A stretch of 64,000 nucleotides of DNA from Adiantum capillus-veneris (lineage: Eukaryota; Streptophyta; Polypodiopsida; Polypodiales; Pteridaceae). The translations under genes and the position numbers were made by a program. The notes under the pieces are model-generated. The model was not told the DNA's origin. It was given only the letters and a program-made list of their open reading frames with translations, and did not search any database. The stretch is taken from contig CM043952.1 of NCBI GenBank assembly GCA_014529385.2, positions 58,488,119 through 58,552,118 on the forward strand. Reading direction: 5' to 3'. Positions 1 to 10,200 of this stretch are shown piece by piece; the first letter of the stretch is position 1; every line of letters begins with the position of its first letter.

Positions 1-2763
1 GTGGTTCACAGTTCCAAAGAAGAATGGTTCTCTACGCTTCATCCAAGATATGCAACCAGTGAACAAGGTGACAATTAGAAATGTAGGTACACGTCCAATT
101 GTGGATGAATTTGCAGAGGCGTTTGCAGGGAGAGCAATCTACTCAATGGGGGATCTCTACTCAGGGTATGATCAATTTCAGCTTGCAATCGAAAGCAGAG
201 ACTTGACAACCATGAGGACACCTTTGGGTTTGGTAAGGATGTGTACCTTGCCATAGGGAGCAACCAACTCGGTTGCACATATGATGAATGGGATGAATAA
301 GGTCTTACGTGACTTTATTCCTCAAATCACAATGCCTTTCATTGATGATTTGCCTATCAAAGGATGTGAAGAAAGTGACAAAGATGAAGCTTTGGATCTC
401 AAGGGATGTCGCAGGTTTGTGGTAAATCACATAAATGATTGTGATAAAATTTTGTCTAGGTTGGAAGAAGTGAATCTTACATTGTCAGGGAAAAAGTCTA
501 TGTTTGGTGTCAATGAAGTGCTCATTGTGGGGCACATGTGCGGGCCATATGGTAGGAAACCTTGTCCATCAAAGGTAGATGCCATCCAAAGAATGAAAGA
601 AACATGCACTAGCATCACTGAGGTTAGAAGGTTTCTGGGAGCATGTGTCTTCTATGTTTTTTGGATTCCACATTATGCACATGTAGCTGATCCTCTTTAT
701 CAGCTGCTTAGAAAGAATCAAAAGTTTAAATGGACAGAAGCACATGTAAAATCCATGAAAAAGCTAAAGAAGTTACTCCAGTCAGCAACGACTTTGAGAA
801 AGGTAGACTATGAGTGTCAAAGGCCAGTGATTGTGACAGTAGATACCAGTCCTACAGGGATTGGATGGGCAATAGGGAAAGATGACAAAGAAGGACACAG
901 GTATGTGGTAAGATTTGGAGCAAAGGTACTAAGTGCTCGCCAAAGAAACTATCCACAGATAAAGAGAGAGTTATGGGGTATGGTTAGAGCCTTGAAAAGT
1001 GGAAAAGAGTACCTAATTGGTGCATGTGTGGTTGTAGAAACAGATTGTCTACCACTTCTTGGGATGATTACAAGCTGCTCAACACCAGACATTGCTATGT
1101 TGCGGTGGATTGCCTACATTAAGTCCTTAAATCCCGAGTTTAAGCACATTGCAGGTAAAGACAATACAGTGGCAGATATGCTATCAAGGGCAAGGTATGA
1201 AGATGAGTCACAAATGATTGATGAGGGAGATGATGTAGGCACAAAATTCTATTCTATCTCTCATGTCAAAGGTAACAATGTCAACATGACTAATCCACTT
1301 GAATTGTTCTTGAAAGATCTTTATGAAGGTGATTGGCTTCTTATTGGAAGCTACTTGAGTACTCTAACAAAACAGGATGATTGGTCTGAACATGAATTCA
1401 AGAGGATACGCAGGAAAGCATATGGTTACTTTTTGAGGGATGGTTACTTGTGGAAGCATCCTAAACAAAAGGGTGCTACACCACAAAGGGTTATATGTAA
1501 AAAAGAGACTCAAGTAAAGCTCATGCAAGAGTTTCATGAGAGTCTATGGCTAGACACAGGGTGTGTGGGCAACCTTCTCCAAGTTGAAAGAAAAATACTG
1601 GTGGAAGGGTATGTATAAAGATGTATCTCAGTTTGTAGAGTCATGTGTAACTTGTCAAATGTATTCAAATGTTCGACATCGTGATGGATTGCACCCACAT
1701 ATCCACTAGCCATGCACTATAAATGGGTTGTGGATCTAGTCACGATGCCTTTTAGGACTTTGGCAGATGAGATACTTGGTTCTTGCACGAGAGGACCTAA
1801 CTAATCAGGTTGAAGGAAGAGCATAAGAGCTAAACCACAGAACTGTGTGCAAATTCCTTCTTGATGAGGTGATTTGCCGTTATGTTGTGTGGGGAAAGAT
1901 CACTGCAGACAGAGGTGAACTGGATGCCGAAGAAGCAAGGGAGTTCTTTTCTAGATTAGGAATCAAGCTTTCTCTTACTACAGCTTACAACCTGAAGGCA
2001 ATGGAAAGAGTGAAAGAGGGCACCCTCCTATCATCAAAGCTTTGGCCAAGGCTTGCGAAGGAAGAGTTGGTGAGTGGCCAAAACTGTTACCATACGCTTT
2101 ATGGGCTGATCGTACAACACATAGCTCAGTAACTGGCTACATCCTGCGGAGCTAATGAATGGTCAAAAGCAGTGATGCCGAATGAGGATACAATCCCCAC
2201 ATGGAATGTACTACCTTGGCAAGAGGAGCTTAGTAGGGAAGATCTCCTTGCATTGCGCATAAGGCAACTAGAGAGAAGACCTGGAGACATTGAGGCTGCA
2301 AAAGAACGACTCAAAAATGCAAGATTGAAAACAAGGACTACTTTGATAAGCAACATCGGCTCAGGAGCAAAGCAATTGACAAAGGTGACTGGGTTTTAGT
2401 GTATGATAGTAGCCTTGATAACCAACACACAGTCATGCGTAAGTTTTCAAAAAGATGGTTTGGGACCATATGTTGTAAAGCATGTGCATGAAAATGCTAC
2501 TTACAGCTTGTCTGAACTAGATGGCACAGAAGTAAAGATTCCCATTGCAGGAAAAAGGATCAAAATGTTTAAGAGAAGAGGAGACAATGATCCAGAAAAT
2601 GCTGATGAGGAAGAAGAGAAAAACACAGGTGAAGATCAAAGTGAAAATGAAGCTCTGAAATCATCCAGTGAAGATGAAAGCAAGGAAGATGTACAAGAGG
2701 GCTGATCTTACAAAGAAATAATTTGGCACGTACCGGAGGATGTGCAGGTTTAGAGGGGGTGGA
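1..2763 (+). pseudogene. Ty3/gypsy pol 3' part (array copy 1, broken)
   Basis: This is the 3' part of the same element found complete at 2764-12791. It enters the window inside reverse transcriptase. The reading frame starting at base 2 carries RT motif WFTVPKKNG, an in-frame UAG at 254-256, the FIDD catalytic box (about 342-353), RNase H (about 825-1180) and the integrase zinc-binding region. Up to about 1545 and after about 2480 it is essentially identical to copy 2 (offset 8013). Between them lie many single-base insertions and deletions, mostly in homopolymers, which destroy the integrase frame. The end is an acidic tail (EEEEKNTGED), a stop at 2703-2705 and a polypurine tract at about 2750-2763. 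The copy is non-functional as written, but the indel pattern may be a sequencing artefact. Confidence 0.9.
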
Positions 2764-3589
2764 TGTCGTGCTGTGACATGTACATAGTGGGAACACATGC
2801 TACAAGAGATATCTTGTAACTTTTTAGATACATAATTATATTTCCTATAATGTACATATGCATATGTAAGTATAAAAATAAGCTTTCTATCTCATCTTTT
2901 TATTTATCTCAAGGGTAATGTATTCTTACTTTACCATCAAAAAATACTATGGGAAAAGTGTCAATAGCTCCGCCTCTTTAACTTGGGGCAAAAAGCATTG
3001 ATTCTTTATTTCTACTATTTCATTATCATCTCACACCCTAGCTAGATCCTATATCTAGGGTAAACTCCAATATATATATATTCTATGTATTTTTTATACT
3101 TTTCTTATATTTCTTTTTTAAATAGCTACTAGGAGAGAATCAAATCCTAGTGGGACACTAAGTGGCATGATTTCAAAGATACACTTATTTTGATGCATTA
3201 TTGCAAGCATGGTTACAAAACTTTGTCAAGGAGAAATGTCATGCTTTCATATGGCATGAGGTGTCCTTGGGAATTAAATGAAAGTCAAGGCTAAGGAGAC
3301 CACATGAAGACTTTTGCTGCCATAAATGGACCATATTTTGATGAATTTTTTACACAAGGTTCCAATCCGAATTGGAGAATGACTTTAAAATGAAAATCGT
3401 AGCTAATGAGCTGAAGTTTTTGCCCATATTTTTATTTTTTTATTTGGAGCTACGGTTGAGGAGATATGATCAAAATACTGGACCCCAGTCTGCCCACATC
3501 ATGCAGGGACAACTGATTTCCAACTTTTCCAATTCCTGTTCACACTGGCTCCTCTCTTCTTGTGTAGACCCTTGTGGGTTCCCTTCACC

Positions 3590-3597
3590 TATAAAAG
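3590..3597 (+). promoter_or_regulatory. TATA box of LTR A
   Basis: TATAAAAG lies in the context CACCTATAAAAGGGG. Transcription would start roughly 30 bases downstream, so the leader contains ORFs A and B before gag. The same box is at 11611-11618 in LTR B. LTR C is truncated before this point. Confidence 0.75.
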
Positions 3598-4139
3598 GGG
3601 ACCTCTTCTTCCTTGGAAGGAACTCAAGCATTCAAGCCATTGATGAGAGGAATTCTTGAGGGAGTGAGTAGTAATGCCTAATTGTACTTAGCCCCATTAA
3701 CATAAGCCCAAGCCTACACTTTCTCCTAGAGGAAAACTAGCCATTCTTGTACGCCATCCTTGGAGGATCAACTCTAATCAAAGAAGGTGTTGTACTTGGC
3801 GTATCAATCAACGTTGAATTCTCCCCTCTTCTTCTCTCTCCCATCAATAATGGTGCCGAAGGGTTTCAAGTAAGATGTGTTCTACATTGATTTTTTCTTG
3901 ATTTCTTGTTGTTTTCATTTTCATCTCTAATCCAACATATATATATGTATCTAATCTCATCTCCTTAACCAAACCTATCTCTCTCATTCTTAGTAAATCA
4001 TCCTCTCTAGGTTCTCTTTGCTACAGGTACATCTCTCCCCGCAGTATCCTTATTGCCTACGGGCAAGAATAGGGCTTGGGAGGGAAACTTCTCATCTCTT
4101 CACTTCTCTCATATCTACATTTCTCACATACTATCCTAG

Positions 4140-4358
4140 ATGAATAACCCACATGATGATCATTTCTATCGCTTTCACTCTGTACGATCTATTAGAATTA
4201 ACGTATGGATTAGCCGTAAAATACACTTTCAACAACGTATAGTGTTTCTCTTCGGCCCTGAAAGGCTCAATGAAATACTTCTATCACCGGATCCCATCAT
4301 ACTACCTCTCATAGACTATAATTTTTCTTTTGATGTAAGCGTAGTTATCTTGCTATGA
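4140..4358 (+). CDS. LTR-embedded small ORF A (unknown conserved protein)
   Basis: This 72-codon ORF begins with ATG in the U5/leader part of the LTR, downstream of the TATA box. I do not recognise the family. Its second half (RINVWISRKIHFQQR, then FLFGPERLNEILLSP, then ILPLIDYNFSFDV) aligns without gaps to ORF B, which follows it, and to a minus-strand relative at 21922-22132 in a different gypsy element. Against that relative, most codon differences are synonymous third-position changes or synonymous codon swaps such as CGT/AGA, so the protein has been under selection. The stop TGA overlaps the ATG of ORF B as ATGA, a layout suited to termination-reinitiation. No signal peptide, zinc finger or catalytic motif is evident; the tail is hydrophobic (VVILL). 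Confidence 0.6.
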   Translation: MNNPHDDHFYRFHSVRSIRINVWISRKIHFQQRIVFLFGPERLNEILLSPDPIILPLIDYNFSFDVSVVILL

Positions 4359-4567
4359 ACCAAGAGGATTTGTACACACAATTAATCCCAATCACTAGAC
4401 AAAATATATATATTATGGTAAGCACAAAACTACAATTCCAAAGAACAATTCGTAGCCTATTTGGTTAGCCAAGATTGAATGCCATTAACTCATCCATTAA
4501 CCCTTTTATATTACCCATGATACGATATGACAATAGCCTTGATGTTTTCATCTTCGTATTGTTTTGA
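4355..4567 (+). pseudogene. LTR-embedded small ORF B (one internal TAG)
   Basis: The ATG at 4355 overlaps the stop of ORF A (ATGA). The frame has 70 codons up to a TGA at 4565-4567, with one in-frame TAG at 4466-4468 (codon 38). It aligns over its full length, without gaps, to the uninterrupted 70-codon minus-strand ORF at 22161-22373, with 47 of 70 residues identical by hand count. Conserved blocks are VSTKLQFQR, NPFILP and SLDV.IFVLF. Most codons for identical residues use different third bases. Either this LTR family lost the C-terminal half of B, or the TAG is read through. The function is unknown. Confidence 0.55.
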
Positions 4568-4776
4568 CATTCTCTTTTGCGTTCTTTCTTTGTGTGTGTG
4601 TGAGTGCAAGAGAGAAAGGGTGAGTCTTCTTTGATTGCACTTCTTTCCAAACCCTAGTCTTCATGGCATCTATGGTTTAACTCCTTCATATAGTTTTTGT
4701 TGAGTTCTCTCACAAACTCTCACAGCCATAAGCCCGGTGCTTTCCTGGCAAGACCGCAAATTTCTCGACATATTTT

Positions 4777-4796
4777 TGGTGAACCCGACGCGAATC
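4777..4796 (+). other. Primer binding site, tRNA-Trp type
   Basis: TGGTGAACCCGACGCGAATC lies six bases after the LTR end. It matches the complement of the 3' end of plant cytosolic tRNA-Trp as I remember it, with one difference (GACGC for GACGT). This is a mixed claim: the sequence is seen, and the tRNA identity is from family knowledge. The copy at 12798-12817 is identical. Confidence 0.75.
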
Positions 4797-4823
4797 TGCT
4801 AGGGTGAGAGTTTGTGGGTAACC

Positions 4824-7199
4824 ATGGGTGATCATGTTGAGCAGCAGGGTATGCATTTTGACCCAGCAACAATGCAAATGTTTCAAGCATTTGCAATGTT
4901 CATGCAACAACAACATGCTACTGAAAGAAGGGAGATTTCAGCAACGAAGGCCATACAAGCGGTCGTCAACAGAATGGATCAGTTCAATGGAAAAGATGTA
5001 ACCAAGTACTTACGCGAGTATGTGAAGGAGATGGAGTTGCATCGCGTGTCAGAAGGTGAGATGATTCAAATCTTTGAGCTAGTTGTTGCTCCAGAAATTA
5101 GGGAGCATGTTAGGGCAATTAAAGATGGGCATGGGAGAAATTGGGAAGAACTAAAAGTAGCTTTAAAGGAGGAATATTTCATGGAGGACTCTGAGAGAGT
5201 GACCAAAAGGACATTCTTAGAATGGGTAGTCAAGCCAAAGCAAGGACTATCAATAACAGAGCTACTTAGGGAATTTGAGCGGCGCTATGCACAACTCACT
5301 AGGACAGAAAGGGCCACACTAGATGCAGAGAAGACATATCTTTTCTTACAAGCTGCAGGTAAAGAGTTTCAAGAAAATTTAGAGCTTCTTCTTGAAGATA
5401 AAGATGCTGAGCAAGGACTAAAGACCGACTGGAATGAGGTTGAAGGTGCTGTCTCACTGCTTGCCAAACGACAAAGAAGAAGGGACAAGATGGTAGTAAA
5501 CACTACAAGTCCTTCCACCTCAACTTCTGACAAAATGGTAAAGCCTACTTTTATCGCTCCTAAGTTTGATGAGTCCATGCTAGATGAGCTTGTGAAGGGA
5601 ATGCGTGACTTGAAGGTGAAGTTTGCAAAGCTTGAAGAAAAAGGCCAACCATCAGGGCCACTTCCTAGGCAAAGACAACAGCCCAAAGAAGGGTTTGTTA
5701 ATAGATGTATTTGGTGTGATAGTACAAACCATGTAAGAAGGGATTGTGATGATTTTAGTGATGCTTTGTCAAAAGATGTTGTCTTTTTTAAGGATGGTAA
5801 AATCCACTTAAGAGAGACAGGTCTACCCTTGAGAACTAACTTTGGGAAGGGGGGAATGCAAACCTTAGTTGAAGATATGGCAACCAAGCATGCCACCTCT
5901 TCAGTTGAGGCAGCTACTTATGGAGTAAAAATTGAACATTTTTGTGATGAAGAAGTGAGTGACCATCATGGTCAAATTTGGCCAAATGTCATGCAATTAG
6001 CTAAAAAGGGAAAGCTTACAAAAGAGATTCTACATGAAGCAGGTGATTTCATACGTCTAGAAACAGGATGGAATGATCCAGTGGACTCATTGTCAGCGCA
6101 TGCCTACATTACAAAATGCCAACAAAATGAGGCAATTGTAGAAGAGAAGCGCAGACGTGAGAATGCTGATGAAGGACCATCAAAAAGAGCTTCTAGAGGT
6201 GGGGGAAGAAGCGACTCAATGCCTTCTCAAACACCCTCAACACAAGGAGCATCTCCACCTGAAGTACTCATGGAGGAGTCTACAACAGAAAAGAAGAAAG
6301 AGCCAACAAAAGGTAAGACAAAAGGCCCAACTTATAAACTACAATCTGATATTGAGGTTGCTACAGATTTAAAGAAAGTCTTGGAGGAAAGGATCTTGAA
6401 TAGCAAGATTGAGTTCACTCTGGGAGAAGTTCTTGGCATTGCAAAGCGTGAATTCCATGAGGAGATCATTGACATCATCAAGAGAAAGAGGCAAACCCTT
6501 GCTGAAGTTTCTCGTCCACAAGTTGAAGGGGAAACCTCAAAGACACAAGGGATGCAACTGCAAAATAAGGAGAATGATGGAGATATGGTAGGATGCTACC
6601 AATCTAGTGGGAGAGTGAAGCAAGTGCATTTCTCAAATGATGATGAAGAAGTTGAAGATATTCCTCGGAGTTACTATTCACGAAGTCATTGGGCAAGGGC
6701 TATTACAGAAACTTTGGTCAAGGTAGGTGATCTTGAAGAGCCATTTGTTGCCTTGATTGACCATGGTTCAGAAATAAACATAATGTCAAAGAGTCTCTAC
6801 AACAAGTGCAAATGGCCAATGGACACAGATCATGGTTGGATGGTAAAAGTGGCAAACAATTCATCCGGTGAATTGTATGCAGCATGTCCAGGTGTGAAGG
6901 TGACAATAGGTGATGTAAAGATTGACCAAAACTTCTTTGTTCAGGATACATCTTCATATCATCTCATCCTTGGACAACCCTACATTGTGGGAGTTCGAAT
7001 GGAAACAAAGGTAATGGACGATGGTTCAGCATATGCTAGGATACATAGCAAAGATGGTAAACGAGCTGTCCAATTCCTCACAGTCTGTGTAAACCATGAA
7101 AGAAATCGTGACAACCTCAGAGAACATCCTCTACCAAAGGTGAGCAAAGAGTTTCATGATCATAGAGAAATGATGGGTTTTGGCCAAGTACCATTGTAA
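4824..7199 (+). CDS. Gag-protease polyprotein (copy 2)
   Basis: The start is the ATG at 4824, which has a strong initiation context (ACCATGG); the open frame reaches back to 4812 but begins there with TTG. The protein is about 791 residues. The N-terminal half is a retrotransposon Gag domain with helical segments. A CCHC zinc knuckle CIWCDSTNHVRRDC (CX2CX4HX4C) sits near residue 295. A charged linker follows, with a conserved-looking block (FTLGEVLGIAKREFHEE) and then a retropepsin-like aspartic protease: FVALIDHGSEINIMS, with the flap-end motif HLILGQPY downstream. The catalytic triad reads D-H-G instead of the usual D-S/T-G. The TAA at 7197-7199 lies inside the hairpin of the frameshift signal, so Gag-protease is the default product and pol would be made by slippage. 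Confidence 0.9.
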   Translation: MGDHVEQQGMHFDPATMQMFQAFAMFMQQQHATERREISATKAIQAVVNRMDQFNGKDVTKYLREYVKEMELHRVSEGEMIQIFELVVAPEIREHVRAIKDGHGRNWEELKVALKEEYFMEDSERVTKRTFLEWVVKPKQGLSITELLREFERRYAQLTRTERATLDAEKTYLFLQAAGKEFQENLELLLEDKDAEQGLKTDWNEVEGAVSLLAKRQRRRDKMVVNTTSPSTSTSDKMVKPTFIAPKFDESMLDELVKGMRDLKVKFAKLEEKGQPSGPLPRQRQQPKEGFVNRCIWCDSTNHVRRDCDDFSDALSKDVVFFKDGKIHLRETGLPLRTNFGKGGMQTLVEDMATKHATSSVEAATYGVKIEHFCDEEVSDHHGQIWPNVMQLAKKGKLTKEILHEAGDFIRLETGWNDPVDSLSAHAYITKCQQNEAIVEEKRRRENADEGPSKRASRGGGRSDSMPSQTPSTQGASPPEVLMEESTTEKKKEPTKGKTKGPTYKLQSDIEVATDLKKVLEERILNSKIEFTLGEVLGIAKREFHEEIIDIIKRKRQTLAEVSRPQVEGETSKTQGMQLQNKENDGDMVGCYQSSGRVKQVHFSNDDEEVEDIPRSYYSRSHWARAITETLVKVGDLEEPFVALIDHGSEINIMSKSLYNKCKWPMDTDHGWMVKVANNSSGELYAACPGVKVTIGDVKIDQNFFVQDTSSYHLILGQPYIVGVRMETKVMDDGSAYARIHSKDGKRAVQFLTVCVNHERNRDNLREHPLPKVSKEFHDHREMMGFGQVPL

Positions 7200-7218
7200 A
7201 GCGGGATTGCAGTGGTAC
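7175..7218 (+). promoter_or_regulatory. -1 programmed ribosomal frameshift signal between gag and pol
   Basis: The slippery heptamer G GGT TTT (7175-7181) is in the gag frame. It is followed by a 6-nt spacer (7182-7187) and a 12-bp stem: 7188-7199 pairs with 7207-7218 around the 7-nt loop 7200-7206, with ten Watson-Crick and two G-T pairs. Slipping back one base leads into the open pol frame. The gag stop codon lies in the 5' arm. This matches the X-XXY-YYZ plus spacer plus structure rule for -1 frameshifting. The same signal is unchanged at 15196-15239. Confidence 0.8.
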
Positions 7219-10200
7219 AGAAAGAAAAAGGGTTTCGCCTGATCCAAAAATAGGTGAAGCATTTTCAACGAGCTCCTTGGTAACAAAGAATGGATCAGTA
7301 TGTTTTACAAAACTTGAAGATTTGAAGAGATGTGAGAAGCAATATGTGCATAATGTACAGATAGACATGAAAAAGAGTGGGTTGCTAGAGCCTACTGAAA
7401 ATGTTTTGGGTTTGTGTGAACAAGTTTCTTTTGTAGATACTATGGGTGAGCTTGATGCTATAATGAGGTCTAGTTTGCATCTTGAAAATGAAGTTGTGGA
7501 AGTTTGCTCTATGGAAATGTATCAAGTAATAGAAGCCTTTAAAGAAAGCCAAACAGTAGGCCCAGAAGTCCATGTTGAAACTAAATACAAGAGTGTAGCA
7601 AAGAAGGTGAAACCAGTAGCTTCACCCTTACCACCCAACAACAGGGAAAAGATTGAACAGGCTTCTTTACAACCAAGTTTGCGGGATCCTAAAAAGATCG
7701 GGCATACCTTCACAAAGGAGTCTTTTCAAGAGTTGCAGATTGGTTGCGAGGAGTTTCTAACACAGGAGGAGACAAAGTGCTTCAAAGAAATGCTTTCAAA
7801 GCATGGTAAGGCTTTTGCATTTGAGCCACATGAGATAGGATGTGTTGATCCTTATATTGTAGCTCCTATGGTAATTTTCACAATACCTCATGTGCCTTGG
7901 AATCTGCGGCCTATTCCGGTTCCAAAGGCTCATTTGCCAAAGTTAGTAGAGCTACTGAATGAGAAAATCAAAATGGGAATCTTGGAGCCTTCTTGTGCTC
8001 CATACTCAAACAGGTGGTTCACAGTTCCAAAGAAGAATGGTTCTCTACGCTTCATCCAAGATATGCAACCAGTGAACAAGGTGACAATTAGAAATGTAGG
8101 TACACGTCCAATTGTGGATGAATTTGCAGAGGCGTTTGCAGGGAGAGCAATCTACTCAATGGGGGATCTCTACTCAGGGTATGATCAATTTCAGCTTGCA
8201 ATCGAAAGCAGAGACTTGACAACCATGAGGACACCTTTGGGTTTGGTAAGGATGTGTACCTTGCCATAGGGAGCAACCAACTCGGTTGCACATATGATGA
8301 ATGGGATGAATAAGGTCTTACGTGACTTTATTCCTCAAATCACAATGCCTTTCATTGATGATTTGCCTATCAAAGGATGTGAAGAAAGTGACAAAGATGA
8401 AGCTTTGGATCTCAAGGGATGTCGCAGGTTTGTGGTAAATCACATAAATGATTGTGATAAAATTTTGTCTAGGTTGGAAGAAGTGAATCTTACATTGTCA
8501 GGGAAAAAGTCTATGTTTGGTGTCAATGAAGTGCTCATTGTGGGGCACATGTGCGGGCCATATGGTAGGAAACCTTGTCCATCAAAGGTAGATGCCATCC
8601 AAAGAATGAAAGAAACATGCACTAGCATCACTGAGGTTAGAAGGTTTCTGGGAGCATGTGTCTTCTATGTTTTTTGGATTCCACATTATGCACATGTAGC
8701 TGATCCTCTTTATCAGCTGCTTAGAAAGAATCAAAAGTTTAAATGGACAGAAGCACATGTAAAATCCATGAAAAAGCTAAAGAAGTTACTCCAGTCAGCA
8801 ACGACTTTGAGAAAGGTAGACTATGAGTGTCAAAGGCCAGTGATTGTGACAGTAGATACCAGTCCTACAGGGATTGGATGGGCAATAGGGAAAGATGACA
8901 AAGAAGGACACAGGTATGTGGTAAGATTTGGAGCAAAGGTACTAAGTGCTCGCCAAAGAAACTATCCACAGATAAAGAGAGAGTTATGGGGTATGGTTAG
9001 AGCCTTGAAAAGTGGAAAAGAGTACCTAATTGGTGCATGTGTGGTTGTAGAAACAGATTGTCTACCACTTCTTGGGATGATTACAAGCTGCTCAACACCA
9101 GACATTGCTATGTTGCGGTGGATTGCCTACATTAAGTCCTTAAATCCCGAGTTTAAGCACATTGCAGGTAAAGACAATACAGTGGCAGATATGCTATCAA
9201 GGGCAAGGTATGAAGATGAGTCACAAATGATTGATGAGGGAGATGATGTAGGCACAAAATTCTATTCTATCTCTCATGTCAAAGGTAACAATGTCAACAT
9301 GACTAATCCACTTGAATTGTTCTTGAAAGATCTTTATGAAGGTGATTGGCTTCTTATTGGAAGCTACTTGAGTACTCTAACAAAACAGGATGATTGGTCT
9401 GAACATGAATTCAAGAGGATACGCAGGAAAGCATATGGTTACTTTTTGAGGGATGGTTACTTGTGGAAGCATCCTAAACAAAAGGGTGCTACACCACAAA
9501 GGGTTATATGTAAAAAAGAGACTCAAGTAAAGCTCATGCAAGAGTTTCATGAGAGTCTATGGGCTGGACACAGGGGTGTGTGGGCAACCTTCTCCAAGTT
9601 GAAAGAAAAATACTGGTGGAAGGGTATGTATAAAGATGTATCTCAGTTTGTAGAGTCATGTGTAACTTGTCAAATGTATTCAAATGTTCGACATCGTGAT
9701 GGATTGCACCCTACATATCCACTAGCCATGCACTATAAATGGGTTGTGGATCTAGTCACGATGCCTTTAGGACTTTGGCAGATGAGGTACTTGGTTCTTG
9801 CACGAGAGGACCTAACTAATCAGGTTGAAGGAAGAGCATTAAGAGCTAAAACCACAGAAGCTGTGTGCAAATTCCTTCTTGATGAGGTGATTTGCCGTTA
9901 TGGTTGTGTGGGAAAGATCACTGCAGACAGAGGTGAACTGGATGTCGAAGAAGCAAGGGAGTTCTTTTCTAGATTAGGAATCAAGCTTTCTCTTACTACA
10001 GCTTACAACCCTGAAGGCAATGGAAAGAGTGAAAGAGGGCACCCTCCTATCATCAAAGCTTTGGGAAGGGCTTGCGAAGGAAGAGTTGGTGAGTGGCCAA
10101 AACTGTTACCATACGCTTTATGGGCTGATCGTACAACACATAGCTCAGTAACTGGCTACATGCCTGCGGAGCTAATGCATGGTCAAAAGCCAGTGATGCC

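Larger units (their letters stand above)
2764..4770 (+). repeat. LTR A of gypsy element (2007 bp)
   Basis: The start is TGTCG directly after a purine-rich tract (AGAGGGGGTGGA). The end is CGACA, six bases before a TGG-starting primer binding site. The 5-bp terminal inverted repeat TGTCG/CGACA fixes both ends, which a tandem array alone could not do. The LTR carries a TATA box at 3590-3597. Downstream of it are a pyrimidine-rich leader and two small ORFs, A and B. There is also AT-rich U3 sequence with no further gene. At about 2000 bp it is long for a 6-kb internal region. Confidence 0.9.

Noticed and set aside
3372..3659. 95-codon plus-strand ORF in LTR A (also in LTR B)
   Set aside because: It spans the TATA box, so LTR transcripts would not contain it whole. 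Its conservation is only between near-identical LTRs, and no relative was seen elsewhere.
3851..3870. TGGTGCCGAAGGGTTTCAAG as an alternative primer binding site (LTR end near 3846)
   Set aside because: It has no good tRNA T-loop complement, and the TGTCG/CGACA inverted ends plus the tRNA-Trp match at 4777 fit much better.
5369..5896. 175-codon minus-strand ORF
   Set aside because: It is antisense to the well-supported Gag ORF, with Ser/Leu-rich composition typical of a shadow frame.
7200..7240. Pseudoknot between the frameshift hairpin loop and downstream sequence
   Set aside because: Only a 3-bp GCG/CGC pairing could be found; the simple stem-loop is enough.
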